A stretch of 64,000 nucleotides of DNA from Paraburkholderia hiiakae (GCF_904848665.1 NZ_CAJHCQ010000014.1:62001-126000); one strand, 5' to 3'; positions 44,759-53,785 are shown, numbered from the stretch's first letter. Notes: generated from the letters alone by a model not told the origin. Numbers and translations are program-made.

Positions 44759-45404
44759 GCCGGACGGTGCGCGCCACCTCGAAGTCATTAGCTGATGCCG
44801 GCGCGGAGGCTTGATGAAACGATATGTCCTGCTTCACGCCAAACAATCACTTCCCGGCCGACACAACGATTCGCACCCGCACCCGCACGCCGCGGGCACG
44901 ACAGTACTGCGGCATCTCGGCCGCACGGACCGCTGGCTGCGCGCAGCCGTCCCCGCGCAAAACAGGTTGCTAACGACTTGCAGATCGCCCCCACGGCTCA
45001 CGGTAAATGCCGGCACCTCCTTCTCCGGTCAGTTTCAACGACATCATGCAAAGTTGCCGGTGCGCTGACCCGGCAGGTCTCTGATATGCAAGCCAGACGC
45101 TCGACGGGCCCGCATGGCGTCGCGGACGACGTGCCGGCGAGGGCAGCAGCGGCGCTTTGTATTAGCTTTTGGCGGACGGCGATGTACTAGGCGGGCGCCT
45201 ACCGACCGACCTCAAGTGCGGCATCAAGTCAGGATGACGGGATTAACTGGAGGCCATGGATATTGGCGTTTCGAGTTACTTGGCGGGTTCTTCCGCCACA
45301 CGGTCCATTCGACGGAATATCTCCCAGACCGTCAGGCCTGGTTTCAGCCTGTTCTCACTCAGGCAACACCTAACCTGCAGGCGCCGTATGCACAGGTCGC
45401 CATA

Positions 45405-45423
45405 GTGTCGGTACTACTGACAC
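45405..45423. repeat. palindrome copy 1 (parS candidate)
   Basis: GTGTCGGTACTACTGACAC, arms GTGTCGGTA/TACTGACAC around a central C. It pairs with two further copies at 45467 and 45545; see findings for the centromere idea. Confidence 0.7.
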
Positions 45424-45466
45424 ATCACGACGTCGCCCGAGCCGTGGCGCTATTCGGAGGTTCAGC

Positions 45467-45485
45467 GCGTCAGTAATACTGACAC
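45467..45485. repeat. palindrome copy 2 (parS candidate)
   Basis: GCGTCAGTAATACTGACAC, the same element with a central A and one arm mismatch. Its centre is 62 bases after copy 1. Confidence 0.7.
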
Positions 45486-45544
45486 CTCGGCGTCCACTCG
45501 AGGCATAACGTGCAATGCGGGGCAAGCCGCAACGAAGGGTCGAA

Positions 45545-45563
45545 GTGTCGGTACTACTGACAC
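45545..45563. repeat. palindrome copy 3 (parS candidate)
   Basis: GTGTCGGTACTACTGACAC, identical to copy 1. Its centre is 78 bases after copy 2. Confidence 0.7.
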
Positions 45564-45982
45564 AGCACGACGTCGCCCAAGTCGTGGCGCTATATGGGGG
45601 GTGCAGCGCATCGAAGCCTCGCGGCGCGGGCACGCGCTCTCCGAGCGCTGCCTGCAACTTCCCGTATTGCGGACACTTTAGTTCTAGTGTTACGGGCGCC
45701 CCGCTTTGGGGACGAAAAATCTATGGTCAGCCTGATTTTTGCAAGCAAGGTGGTGTGGGCATAAATTGGACGTGCGCAAATCTATCCGGGGTCGTTGTCG
45801 GAACAGATTCCCGCCCCATGATGAGAGCCGCGCCGGGCAACCCTCAAAAAAACCTCAGCGTCTAACGCTCTTTTACGTCTCAGGATGTTTGCCCGGCCGT
45901 TGAGTCGTTTATGTCTTCACGTATCTCGCGTCGCAAAACCAGGAGGTGACTGGGTAAAACCGGAACTAGGCGGCGCAGAGCG

Positions 45983-47008
45983 TCAGGCTGCGGCAACAGC
46001 CTGTTCGCCTTGGTAGCGCGTCCCTCTGGCGAGGATGGCCCAGGCGATCCTCGCCAATTTATTGGCCAGTGCGCAGGCCACGACGTTGCCATGCCGCCGG
46101 CTCAACAGGCTGCGGACCCACACCCCCAACCGGTCGCTGCGCCGCTCGACGTGTTGCATGATGGTACGCGCGCACTGCACCAGCAAACGTCTCAGATTCT
46201 TGTCTCCCCGCTTGCTGATTCCCAGTAACGTTGGCTTGCCGCCGGTACTGTATTGGCGTGGAACCAACCCGATCGACGCCGCAAACTGGCGCGCTGACGC
46301 GAACTGCCGGGTATCGCCCAATTCAGTTGTGAGTACGCTGGCCGTGATTGGGCCGATGCCCGGAATCTCCAGCAGTCGCTGGCTGCGCTCGTCCTCCCGG
46401 AGTTGCAGCTGCAACTCGCGTTCCAGCTGATCAATCTGTTCATCCAGGTACTTGAAGTGGGCATGCAGCCGCTCGAGCAGCGCGACCAGCCGTGGCGGCA
46501 ACTCGTGTTTGGCGAGCACCGCCGGCAGCCGGCGGATGACGGCAGCCCCTTTGGGAAGGCTCACGCCGAACTCCAGCAGAAACGCATGGATCTGGTTGAC
46601 CGTGCCGGTGCGGTCGCGCACCAACCCCTCGCGCACGCGGTGCAGCGCCGAGAGGGTCTGCTGTGTCTCGTTGTGCGCACTGACGAAACGCATGCTCGGA
46701 CGCGATGCCGCCTCGCAGATCGCCTGGGCATCGGCGAAGTCGTTCTTGTTGCCGGTCAGGAAGGGTTTGACGAACTGGGGAGAAATCAGCTTGGCTTCAT
46801 GCCCGAAAGACTGAATCCGTCGTGCAACCCAGTGTGCTCCGGCGCACGCCTCCATCACGACCGTGCAGCGGGGGCTGTTACCCAGCAACGTCAGCATCTG
46901 GCCGCGCGTGAGCTTCTTGCGGAACACCAATCGGCCCGACGCATCCTGCGCGTGCAGATGGAAGCAATGCTTGCCAAGATCGATTCCGATCAATGACACA
47001 GTGTCCAT
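45983..47008 (-). CDS. IS110-family (IS1111-type) transposase
   Basis: 341 aa. N-terminal DEDD domain opens SLIGIDLGKHCFHLHAQDASGRLVFRKKL (Asp in GIDLGK), with VVMEACAGAHW and NDFADAQAICEAASRPSMRFV further on. The C-terminal transposase_20 part shows IPGIGPITASVLTTELGDTRQFASARQFAASIGLVPRQYSTGGKPTLLGISKRGDKNLRRLLVQCART. IS110-family recombinases are guided by a bridge RNA from their non-coding end; the short upstream gap and long downstream space here fit the IS1111 layout. Exact ends were not found. It sits between parB and the palindrome cluster. Confidence 0.93.
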   Translation of the reverse strand: MDTVSLIGIDLGKHCFHLHAQDASGRLVFRKKLTRGQMLTLLGNSPRCTVVMEACAGAHWVARRIQSFGHEAKLISPQFVKPFLTGNKNDFADAQAICEAASRPSMRFVSAHNETQQTLSALHRVREGLVRDRTGTVNQIHAFLLEFGVSLPKGAAVIRRLPAVLAKHELPPRLVALLERLHAHFKYLDEQIDQLERELQLQLREDERSQRLLEIPGIGPITASVLTTELGDTRQFASARQFAASIGLVPRQYSTGGKPTLLGISKRGDKNLRRLLVQCARTIMQHVERRSDRLGVWVRSLLSRRHGNVVACALANKLARIAWAILARGTRYQGEQAVAAA

Positions 47009-47026
47009 GACGATCTCCCAAAAAGG

Positions 47027-47062
47027 AAACAGCCCGATCAGCGTAAGCTGATCGGGCTGTTT
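47027..47062. terminator. 16-bp perfect hairpin beside the IS110 transposase
   Basis: AAACAGCCCGATCAGC (47027-47042), loop GTAA, and its exact complement at 47047-47062. With A and T at the outer ends it could terminate transcription in both directions, shielding the transposase from parB read-through. It could equally be part of the IS end or a target palindrome. Confidence 0.55.
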
Positions 47063-47084
47063 CGGTCAGGCTGACCATCCCATT

Positions 47085-47104
47085 AAAACCCGCAAAATTG
47101 CGGG
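47085..47104 (-). terminator. rho-independent terminator of parB
   Basis: On the minus strand CCCGCA-ATTT-TGCGGG is followed by TTTTAA, 20-odd bases after the parB stop. This is a normal intrinsic terminator. Confidence 0.75.
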
Positions 47105-47124
47105 CTTCTGTCCAATAAGTTCGA

Positions 47125-48114
47125 TTACTGCTGCGCGCTTGGTTCTTCCCTGTACAGCTCGCTGATAAGTTGCCGGATTCGAGCCTCTTGAGCTTCGCTA
47201 AGCGACCCGGTCTTGATTTTGACGGTGAACGAGTTCACGTCCTTCGTAATGCTCCCGGCCTGCTCCTTTCCCGAAAAGAACTTCGCGATGCTCCGCTCGC
47301 GGGCCGCCGCTCTCGAACCCTGACGGGTGGCCTGCGCTACGATCGCGGCAGCATATCGTCCCTGGAGAATTTCTCCTTTGACAACGTCCGACCACAAATC
47401 CTTTGCCGCAGCCAAACCGGCAGCGCCATGCTTCTTGATAGCCGACACAATTTCTTCTGCAGCGTTGCACCCAAGCAGCGCGGGCTGCAAGTCCAATTGC
47501 TCCTTAATGAAATCAGGCAGCTTGTCGAACGCCAAAAACTGATAAAGCCCAGTGCGAGACATACCGAGGGACTCAGCGAGCCGCTTTCGATTCGGAAACT
47601 CTGCTTCCGCACGACGCAGCGAAATCGCAATTTCATAGTCGGCTAGGTTGGATCGCCCGATGTTCTCTACCAACGCGAGAACAACCATATCCTCATCGGA
47701 GCACTCGACTATGACGGCCTTGATTTGCTCCATGCCCAAGATTTTGTGCGCACGCAATCGCCGCTCACCAGCAACCAGCTGATAGCCGGACTCAACGCGC
47801 CGCACCGCCACCGGCTGAACCAACCCCTTTTCGCGAATAGACTCGGCAAGATCCGAAAGCTCGGCCTCGACGAAAATCCGCCGCGGTTGCCATGGATTCG
47901 GCACAACCTCCGCAACGGGAATCGTTGCCTGCCCACCACTCGCTTCCAACTCTTGAATTTTGAGTTGTGCGGCTGCCAAGGCCCCTGCCATCCCTGGTCC
48001 TGTCTTCGGCTTCTCAACCACGGGCTTAGTCGCGTCCATCTCATCATCAGAGATTGAGGACGTCTTCCGTAGGTTGGCGGTTTGTAGCGCCATACGGTCA
48101 CGAATACTGCTCAT
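47125..48114 (-). CDS. parB: ParB partition protein
   Basis: 329 aa from the ATG at 48114, which overlaps the parA stop (ATGA). The ParB/Spo0J N-terminal domain has VPNPWQPRRIFVEAELSDLAESIREKGLVQPVAVRRVESGYQLVAGERRLRAHKILGMEQIKAVIVE, then ENIGRSNLADYEIAISL and a helix-turn-helix NRKRLAESLGMSRTGLYQFLAFDKLP. It loads on parS sites and stimulates ParA. Its 3' side holds a terminator and then an IS110-type transposase. Confidence 0.93.
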   Translation of the reverse strand: MSSIRDRMALQTANLRKTSSISDDEMDATKPVVEKPKTGPGMAGALAAAQLKIQELEASGGQATIPVAEVVPNPWQPRRIFVEAELSDLAESIREKGLVQPVAVRRVESGYQLVAGERRLRAHKILGMEQIKAVIVECSDEDMVVLALVENIGRSNLADYEIAISLRRAEAEFPNRKRLAESLGMSRTGLYQFLAFDKLPDFIKEQLDLQPALLGCNAAEEIVSAIKKHGAAGLAAAKDLWSDVVKGEILQGRYAAAIVAQATRQGSRAAARERSIAKFFSGKEQAGSITKDVNSFTVKIKTGSLSEAQEARIRQLISELYREEPSAQQ

Positions 48115-49316
48115 TGCGCGAGACTCCATTCGTCGACGTACATGTTGTCAATCCACCTGCAGTATTCAACCAGCGGTTGGCGCACACGCTGCACCGTCTT
48201 TGAGACCCCGTCGGATTTGCTGAGGTCAAACACTGTCGAAAGCGCAAGCGCGCCGTTGCTCATCACCGAACTCGCCGGAATCTCGGTCGTGGTCAGCCAG
48301 TCTTCATAGGCGCGTTGTGTCCACGAGCGAACGATGGGTGCTGACGACGTCGGGCTTGTATCGACCTTCGACAAAATGACGGAGATGAAATCGTAGACCT
48401 TGTCTGACTCCTTCTCCATGAAGTTCGCGGCAATATCTGAAAACAGCCCCCAGAACGATACCGAGCTGATGAAGTCCAGGCTCTCCGGCACCAAAGGCAT
48501 CACCATCGAATCAGCCGCCATCAACGCGTTCAATGTGAGGTAGGAGAGGGAGGGCGCTGTGTCCAGAATGATGTAGTCGTACTTCTTCCGCAGCGGCTCT
48601 AGGCCTTTCCGCAGGATTGCCCAAAACTGATAGCTCGGCCGAGTCTTAAGCATCGAGGGGATGAAGAACTCAGCACTGAACAGCGATGGATGCGCGGGAA
48701 TTACATCCAAGCCGTCCCAATAAGTTTCCTTGATGGCAGATTCCAGTCCGCCTTCCATCTCCTCGTTATAGATAAAAGGCAGAACGGTCGAGTCCTCGTC
48801 GACCTCGTTCTCGGCATAGAGTCCACAGAGTTCGGACAGGGAGGCCTGCGGGTCCAAGTCAACCACGAGCACTTTCCGTCCGCGCAACGACAACCCTTGC
48901 GAGATGCACATCGTCGTCGTGGTCTTCGTCGACCCACCCTTGAAGTTGGCAACCAGAAGAATCTTGCCGTCGGCATCGCGACCAGTCACGAGCGGCGACT
49001 GATAGATTTCCGACAACTGTTGTACGTAGGTACGCGCCTCGGCCAAGGTGAACAGGCGGCTACGGCCCGTGCCGTGCGCAACGCCCGGCGGCAACGCGCT
49101 TCCTTCCCGTGTCGCTTGGTAGTGAAGCTTAGTTCGGTCCAGGCCGCACAGGTCTGCCACTTCGGCAGTCGTAAAGTTTGGCGGCGCCTTTCGCGGCCTC
49201 GGCGTGAGAATCTGCTCGCGCAGCTCAGCCGTCAGCCCGTCCAGTTTTTTCGCAAATTTGGCGATCCTCGCGAGGGGAACCTTGCGTGTGATAGCGGGAA
49301 ATTCGGCTTTAGACAT
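48111..49316 (-). CDS. parA: ParA partition ATPase (type Ia)
   Basis: 401 aa from the ATG at 49316 (MSKAEFPAITRKVPLARIAKF). The first ~110 residues carry a DNA-binding part (FTTAEVADLCGLDRTKLHYQATREG and FTLAEARTYVQQL), typical of type Ia ParA that represses its own operon. The ATPase has the deviant Walker A NFKGGSTKTTTTMCISQGLSLRGRKVLVVDLDPQASLS and DYIILDTAPSLSYLTLNALMAAD. ParAB pulls the replicon to each daughter cell. The frame is open upstream to 49505 but lacks a better start. Confidence 0.94.
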   Translation of the reverse strand: MSKAEFPAITRKVPLARIAKFAKKLDGLTAELREQILTPRPRKAPPNFTTAEVADLCGLDRTKLHYQATREGSALPPGVAHGTGRSRLFTLAEARTYVQQLSEIYQSPLVTGRDADGKILLVANFKGGSTKTTTTMCISQGLSLRGRKVLVVDLDPQASLSELCGLYAENEVDEDSTVLPFIYNEEMEGGLESAIKETYWDGLDVIPAHPSLFSAEFFIPSMLKTRPSYQFWAILRKGLEPLRKKYDYIILDTAPSLSYLTLNALMAADSMVMPLVPESLDFISSVSFWGLFSDIAANFMEKESDKVYDFISVILSKVDTSPTSSAPIVRSWTQRAYEDWLTTTEIPASSVMSNGALALSTVFDLSKSDGVSKTVQRVRQPLVEYCRWIDNMYVDEWSLAQ

Positions 49317-49813
49317 AGTTTTTACACTTTCACCGGAAATCGGGACGAAGCGTAGAATACTCGAAAACTTTAAAAAAATCGCTCTCAAATAAGCCAGTTT
49401 CTTAAATTTTCCTCCTAACCCCTTGGAAAACAACACAAAACGATCGAACGACACAGGGAAAGGGCCAGAGCTAGAGGCTCGTCCGAAAGCATTTCGCAAT
49501 TTCATGGTGAGAGAAATTGTTGAAATGCGCTGAAGGAGGCGGTGGCGGAGGCGGTGAACGAAGGTGAGAAGAATTGTTGAAATCTGCCTATTGATGTGCC
49601 TTTCCTCGTACTTTCAACAATTTCTCTCACCGTCCAATCGCAGGCACATCGCCTTGGCGCACAACGCGAAGCACCTTTGCCCCGGAGAGTTCCTGCGCAG
49701 CCTGGTCGCAAGTCTCCCGGCAGCCGATAACACAAGCGTTGCACCGGCTTTGACCGCGGGGACGACTGCAACTTGCCTACAAAAATGCTCACCATCATCA
49801 ACCGACTATCGAC

Positions 49814-49822
49814 TTATGCACA
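49814..49822 (+). promoter_or_regulatory. DnaA box
   Basis: TTATGCACA matches the DnaA consensus TTATNCACA exactly and lies within the iteron field. Confidence 0.75.
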
Positions 49823-50363
49823 GATGCCCTGACCGCAACCTGCCGCGCGGCGAGCCTTGGTACTGTTCATGCCGGTAAACCGAGCAGCCCAACTGCGCCG
49901 CGCCACAAAAGCACTCACCATGCTTCAACAAAACGACTCACCCATTTAGAGCGATTTCCCGCGCAGGACCCCGCCTGGTAAGGCTTTCTGCAATCGTGTG
50001 CAACATTCAACAAAAATGCTCACCGTCAATCCGAGGCCACAGAATCGCTCACCTGGCGCTGGTAAACTTCTCACGCACGCAATGGATTTCTCCTCACTTT
50101 CGGCCCACAAAAGTTCTCACCTCAAGCACAAAATTGCTCACCTACATGGGAATAACCCATTGTTTTTACGAATCTTTGTTTTTCCCTGTTGTTAGTCCGT
50201 TGGTTTTTGCTTTTTAAAAGATTTTGAAAAACATACAACCGTCTCCCCGCACCCTCCGCCTCTCGAAAGCACAAAGGTGAGCAAATTTGTTGAACGGACA
50301 TATGCCTACAGGAAGGTGATCGAAATTGTTGAAATGAACCCCGTCATGGTGAGTCTTTTTGTT

Positions 50364-50391
50364 TTGACATCTCACCTACGCGTGCTACAGT
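50364..50391 (+). promoter_or_regulatory. rep promoter overlapping the last iteron
   Basis: TTGACA (50364-50369) and TACAGT (50386-50391) are 16 bases apart and 34 bases before the rep ATG. The -35 box overlaps the last GGTGAGT...TTTTGA iteron, so Rep binding there would turn down its own gene. Confidence 0.65.
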
Positions 50392-50424
50392 CTGCGCGAC
50401 CGGCAACTAGGGACAGGGACCTCA

Positions 50425-51819
50425 ATGGCAAACAACATCATGACGCGCGCAACCTCGCGCCAGCTGTCGTTTGAGCTGTTCGAGGAGATGCTCGCCACCG
50501 ACACGCCAATCAATGAATCAACGAAGGAGATTGGCTATCAGCGCAATAACGTTTTTATCGACATTACCGATGTGGGCATTACAGCCAGGCGACTCCTGGA
50601 TGCAGCCCACTTCATCGTGGCGCAGGAGCCGACCACCCCGAAGGTCTATGACGTCGAACTGAGCTACTTCCGATGGCTCATGCGTTATGACAGCTACAAC
50701 TACAAGCACCTGCGAACAGTGGTGTCCGAGGCTCAAAAAGCCCTGATTCAAGTTTCGGCATCGCCCCCTGGCAGCACGTCCGCGGAGGACGAGAAGTGGG
50801 TGTCCGTACAGCTCATCGGTATCGTCGGTATCGACAAAGGGCGCATCACTTTTGCGGTTCCTGAACCGCTCATTCCGCACATCAAGGACCCGGTGAAGTC
50901 GCACTGGTTGAGCCTGAGAATCACCTCTGCCTTCACGCTTACCTATGCTCGAGCCATTTACGACCACGTCATCGGTTACGTGGCAGAAGGCATAACCGAG
51001 TGGATCGAAGTCGATGTGGTACGTGGTTGGCCTGGGAAGGCTGCGTCGACTGCAACCGAATTCAAGTATTTCAAACGCGACAACCTCGACAAGGCGGTTA
51101 AGCAGATAAACGCAGTCTCCGACATCGACCTGAGCTACGAGACTCGCACCGTGAGCCCGAAGTCGAAAAAGATTGACCGGATTCGTTTCAGGCTGACGCG
51201 AAAGGAAACCGCTGGAGCCATTCGAGCGAGCCTGCTTGGCGCGCAAGAGATTTACACGACGCTGAAGAACGAATTCGGGTTCACAGAAAAGCAGTTCAAC
51301 ACCATCTCGCAAAACCGCGCCGTGTGGTCGGATGAGCGTATTCTCCAGGCAATCGAATACACCCGCGCCAAGGTCGACTCCGGCCAAGTCAAGAAGAGTC
51401 CGGGCGCATACCTGCTAAAAGCTATCACTGATGGCTACAAGCTATCGGACGCTGACCGCAAAATGCTAACGGTACAGCAACAGCAGCAGGAGCAGGAGAG
51501 GGCGGAGTCCAGCGCGAAGCAACTGGCGACTGCGGCCGTCGCCGCAAGTACCGAGGCGGCAGAGGAGCGCAGCAAAACACAGACCGTCGAGAATGCTGAC
51601 CTCGGTCGTGAGGCGTATCACAAGGCAGACGGGAAGGCGCAAAAGGACTTCATGCGCGCCTTTATCGCCTCCGCGGCCGGTAAACTGGCGATCAAGCGGG
51701 TGAAGCTCAACCCGGCGACGATTCATGAGTCGGAAGTGCTGGCGCATAAGGATCTTTCCTTTGCGCTCTACTCGTTCGTGTTTCTGCGCACCAAAGCGAA
51801 GACCGCCTCTAAGGCTTAA
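50425..51819 (+). CDS. replication initiator protein (Rep_3/RepB family)
   Basis: 464 aa. The initiator core (residues 15-270) shows QLSFELFEEMLATDTPINESTKEIGYQRNNVFIDITDVGITARRLLDAAHFIVAQ and SLRITSAFTLTYARAIYDHVIGYVAEGITEWIEVDVVRGW, ending in KIDRIRFRLTRKETAG, consistent with two winged helices that bind iterons. The C-terminal third is Gln/Ala-rich and helical. It lies directly downstream of the iteron field and a promoter overlapping an iteron, so it is the initiator for this origin. Confidence 0.9.
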   Translation: MANNIMTRATSRQLSFELFEEMLATDTPINESTKEIGYQRNNVFIDITDVGITARRLLDAAHFIVAQEPTTPKVYDVELSYFRWLMRYDSYNYKHLRTVVSEAQKALIQVSASPPGSTSAEDEKWVSVQLIGIVGIDKGRITFAVPEPLIPHIKDPVKSHWLSLRITSAFTLTYARAIYDHVIGYVAEGITEWIEVDVVRGWPGKAASTATEFKYFKRDNLDKAVKQINAVSDIDLSYETRTVSPKSKKIDRIRFRLTRKETAGAIRASLLGAQEIYTTLKNEFGFTEKQFNTISQNRAVWSDERILQAIEYTRAKVDSGQVKKSPGAYLLKAITDGYKLSDADRKMLTVQQQQQEQERAESSAKQLATAAVAASTEAAEERSKTQTVENADLGREAYHKADGKAQKDFMRAFIASAAGKLAIKRVKLNPATIHESEVLAHKDLSFALYSFVFLRTKAKTASKA

Positions 51820-52535
51820 CGGTACGCGAGCTCTCGGCTTTACACCGTGTAGACCTGCTCAAGCATCTCCCTCTAGCTCGCATACACGGTCGTTGCGGAA
51901 ACCGAGACCGTTTCATCACAATGCTTCTCGTGCGGCCGCTGAAGGTGGCCGCGTCGCGGATGCGCGCTTTGCCTTTTGATTTGGAGACCGACCGGTTGAT
52001 GGGTAGCGAGCATATCGATCTTCCACTCGATCTCGCTTCATGACGGGTATTCGCCTTCCACAACAATTCGTCCGTATTGCCGAGTTATAGGTCGGGTGCG
52101 TGAGAGAGCTGATCGAATGGCATTGAAAATAGAATGGCGATTTTTTCTTGGCCAAGATTTCGCATCGCGTGCGCGCGAAATTCCGCATCAGTATAGTTGG
52201 CATCACAAGGGATCGATTCGATAGCTGTTAGAACGCACCGTGTTGCGATCGCCGCTATGCGTTGCCGAACCCGCGCGTCGTGAAGTAGGTGGCACGACAT
52301 GCCCAGGCAAGGAAGAATGCTGCCGACCTGCTTGTTTCAAGCGCGATGGATCACATGCCGCAAATCTTGTGGTTCGTCACCCGCAGGTGAGTGATTTCCG
52401 CCTCGCAATCCGCCGACGCGCGGCGGGTGTTGACGAGATCGTGCATCACCCGCCCGCTTTCCAGTTCCCGCTTCCCGAGTGCCAACTGCATCTAGAAAGC
52501 ATCCCCTCGAGTCGGTGCGTGCGAAAGGTGCACGG
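51820..52535. other. region after rep, mostly without genes
   Basis: About 715 bases. One possible small gene is noted separately (52085-52300, minus). Otherwise the open frames look accidental, and no repeat or RNA motif was found. Confidence 0.3.
52085..52300 (-). CDS. possible small hypothetical protein, 71 aa
   Basis: The sequence MSCHLLHDARVRQRIAAIATRCVLTAIESIPCDANYTDAEFRAHAMRNLGQEKIAILF reads like a natural helical protein rather than random frame. No family or strong RBS supports it, and it could be a fragment. Confidence 0.3.
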   Translation of the reverse strand: MSCHLLHDARVRQRIAAIATRCVLTAIESIPCDANYTDAEFRAHAMRNLGQEKIAILFSMPFDQLSHAPDL

Positions 52536-52826
52536 TCATGGGAGTAGATCCGGCCCGGCGCGGTCTGCTGCCGGGCGCCAGATACATCCGAGCCCGGCCC
52601 GGTCGCATAACAAGGCCCAAGCCGAGTAAGGGATTGCGGCGTCTTCGCTGATCCAGCGGCGTACCTGCCGACCGCCGTATTCCGACAAGCCGAGATAACG
52701 CGCAACCGCGCGTCCAGGCAAGCCGGTGCGGCGGATAACCTCCTGAATTTCGGCTCCGTTCGGCTGTTCCCAGCCGTCCTCCGCCGATCGCAGGCAGGCG
52801 GCCCGGATTTCAATTTGATAGCTCAT
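52536..52826 (-). CDS. HTH-like plasmid protein, 96 aa
   Basis: The sequence MSYQIEIRAACLRSAEDGWEQPNGAEIQEVIRRTGLPGRAVARYLGLSEYGGRQVRRWISEDAAIPYSAWALLCDRAGLGCI has a helix-turn-helix in the middle (IQEVIRRTGLPGRAVARYLGL...RQVRRW), like small Xre-related proteins found on mobile elements. The end is not conserved. It may regulate a nearby conjugation or maintenance gene. It borders the 205-bp repeat array. Confidence 0.6.
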   Translation of the reverse strand: MSYQIEIRAACLRSAEDGWEQPNGAEIQEVIRRTGLPGRAVARYLGLSEYGGRQVRRWISEDAAIPYSAWALLCDRAGLGCIWRPAADRAGPDLLP

Positions 52827-52866
52827 CCTTACCTCGAACCGCTTATTTTTCCATGTACTTCGTGAC

Positions 52867-53500
52867 GATCCAGTCCCGACGGCTTACGCCGCGGGGGAAA
52901 ATTGCGCCCTGTGGCGCTTGACGACGCCGGCTTGTGGTCGCCTTGGGCTATACCGCATCGTCCCGCCGCTTACGCAGCGCTCCGGTGCTCTTCCCATGTT
53001 CGACGATGCGGTCATGAGGACACCGTGCGCCTCGATCCGGGAGCACGGCGCGCGCGGTACTCCCGTGATTATCCAGCCCCCACGGCTCGCGCCGCGGGGG
53101 AAATACGCGCCCTGCGGGCGCTTGACGACCCCGGCTGGTGGTCAGCCTAGGCTATACCGGATCGTCCTGCCGCTGATGCGGCGCGCCGGCGCTCTCCCCA
53201 TGTCCGACGATGCGGCCATGGGGGACCCCGTGCGCCTCGATCCGGGCGCGCGGCGCGCGCGATGCTCCCGTGATTATCCAGCCCCCACGGCTCGCGCCGC
53301 GGGGGATACACGCGCCCTGTGGGCGCTTGACGACCCGGTTGGTGGTCAGCCTGGCCTATACCGGATCGTCCCGCCGCTGACGCGGCGCGCCGGCGCTCTC
53401 CCCATGTCCGACGATGCGGCCATGGGGGACCCCGTGCGCCTCGATCCGGGCGCGCGGCGCGCGCGACACTCCCGTGATTATCCAACCTCCTGGCATGCAA
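52867..53500. repeat. tandem array of ~205-bp repeats
   Basis: Three units begin at 52914, 53118 and 53323 (periods 204 and 205), each starting GCGCTTGACGAC. A partial copy of the unit end precedes them at 52867-52913, and the third copy is truncated near 53490. Units 2 and 3 are nearly identical; unit 1 has more changes. Each of units 2-3 holds a hairpin CCCCATG...CATGGGG (53196-53223 in unit 2). Long open frames on both strands simply follow the repeats and are Arg/Pro/Gly-rich, so I do not call them genes. Confidence 0.88.
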
Positions 53501-53554
53501 GGGGAGGGGCGCCAGCGCGCGGCCGTCCGGTTAGCGTCGCGACAGATCGCGAGG

Positions 53555-53785
53555 CTAACGCGGTGGCGGTTGCTGGTTTCCAAGCGCCGAGCGGACGGCG
53601 TCGACCTGTTCGGGCGTTAGCCGCGACACCGCTACAGACGTGGCGCGCTCGTAGATCATCAGGCCGTACACGTCAGCCAGGGGGCGCGCTTTCGCACACA
53701 GCGCCCCGCCCTGGCCACGCGATTCCTGCGCGCACCAGTAGTTGATTGCCTGCTCGATTTCAGCAATGGTTAAGACGGCAGTCAT
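53555..53785 (-). CDS. DUF3717 family protein
   Basis: 76 aa. LTIAEIEQAINYWCAQESRGQGGALCAKARPLADVYGLMIYERATSVAVSRLTPEQVDAV matches the small DUF3717 family seen in Burkholderiaceae (opening IAEIEQAINYW, CA...ALADVYGLMI). Function is unknown. Confidence 0.75.
   Translation of the reverse strand: MTAVLTIAEIEQAINYWCAQESRGQGGALCAKARPLADVYGLMIYERATSVAVSRLTPEQVDAVRSALGNQQPPPR

Larger units (their letters stand above)
44797..45982. other. non-coding region with a palindrome cluster
   Basis: About 1.2 kb without a supported gene. The key content is three near-identical 19-bp palindromes within 160 bases (listed separately) and a 54-bp direct repeat (45404-45457 and 45544-45597, about five mismatches). 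Open frames here repeat the same peptide (VSVLLTxHDVA) because of the direct repeat and are not convincing genes. Confidence 0.5.
49506..50391 (+). other. iteron-type replication origin
   Basis: The parA-rep gap holds at least 12 iterons with consensus TTCAACAA-N4-6-CTCACC. In the GGTGA...TTGTTGAA orientation they are at 49506-49526, 49563-49583, 50276-50294, 50315-50335 and 50348-50367; in the opposite orientation at 49612-49631, 49779-49793, 49903-49919, 49924-49942, 50006-50024, 50106-50121 and 50127-50142, with weaker ones at 50041 and 50061. A perfect DnaA box TTATGCACA lies at 49814-49822, and an AT-rich stretch at about 50149-50240 could be where the strands open. Confidence 0.88.

Noticed and set aside
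45515..45865. Open frame with VSVLLTQHDVAQ repeated at 45404
   Set aside because: The apparent peptide repeat comes from the DNA direct repeat and palindromes; no RBS or family.
52918..53745. 275-aa open frame across the 205-bp repeats
   Set aside because: It only follows the repeat in a high-GC frame; the opposite strand is equally open and neither product resembles a protein family.
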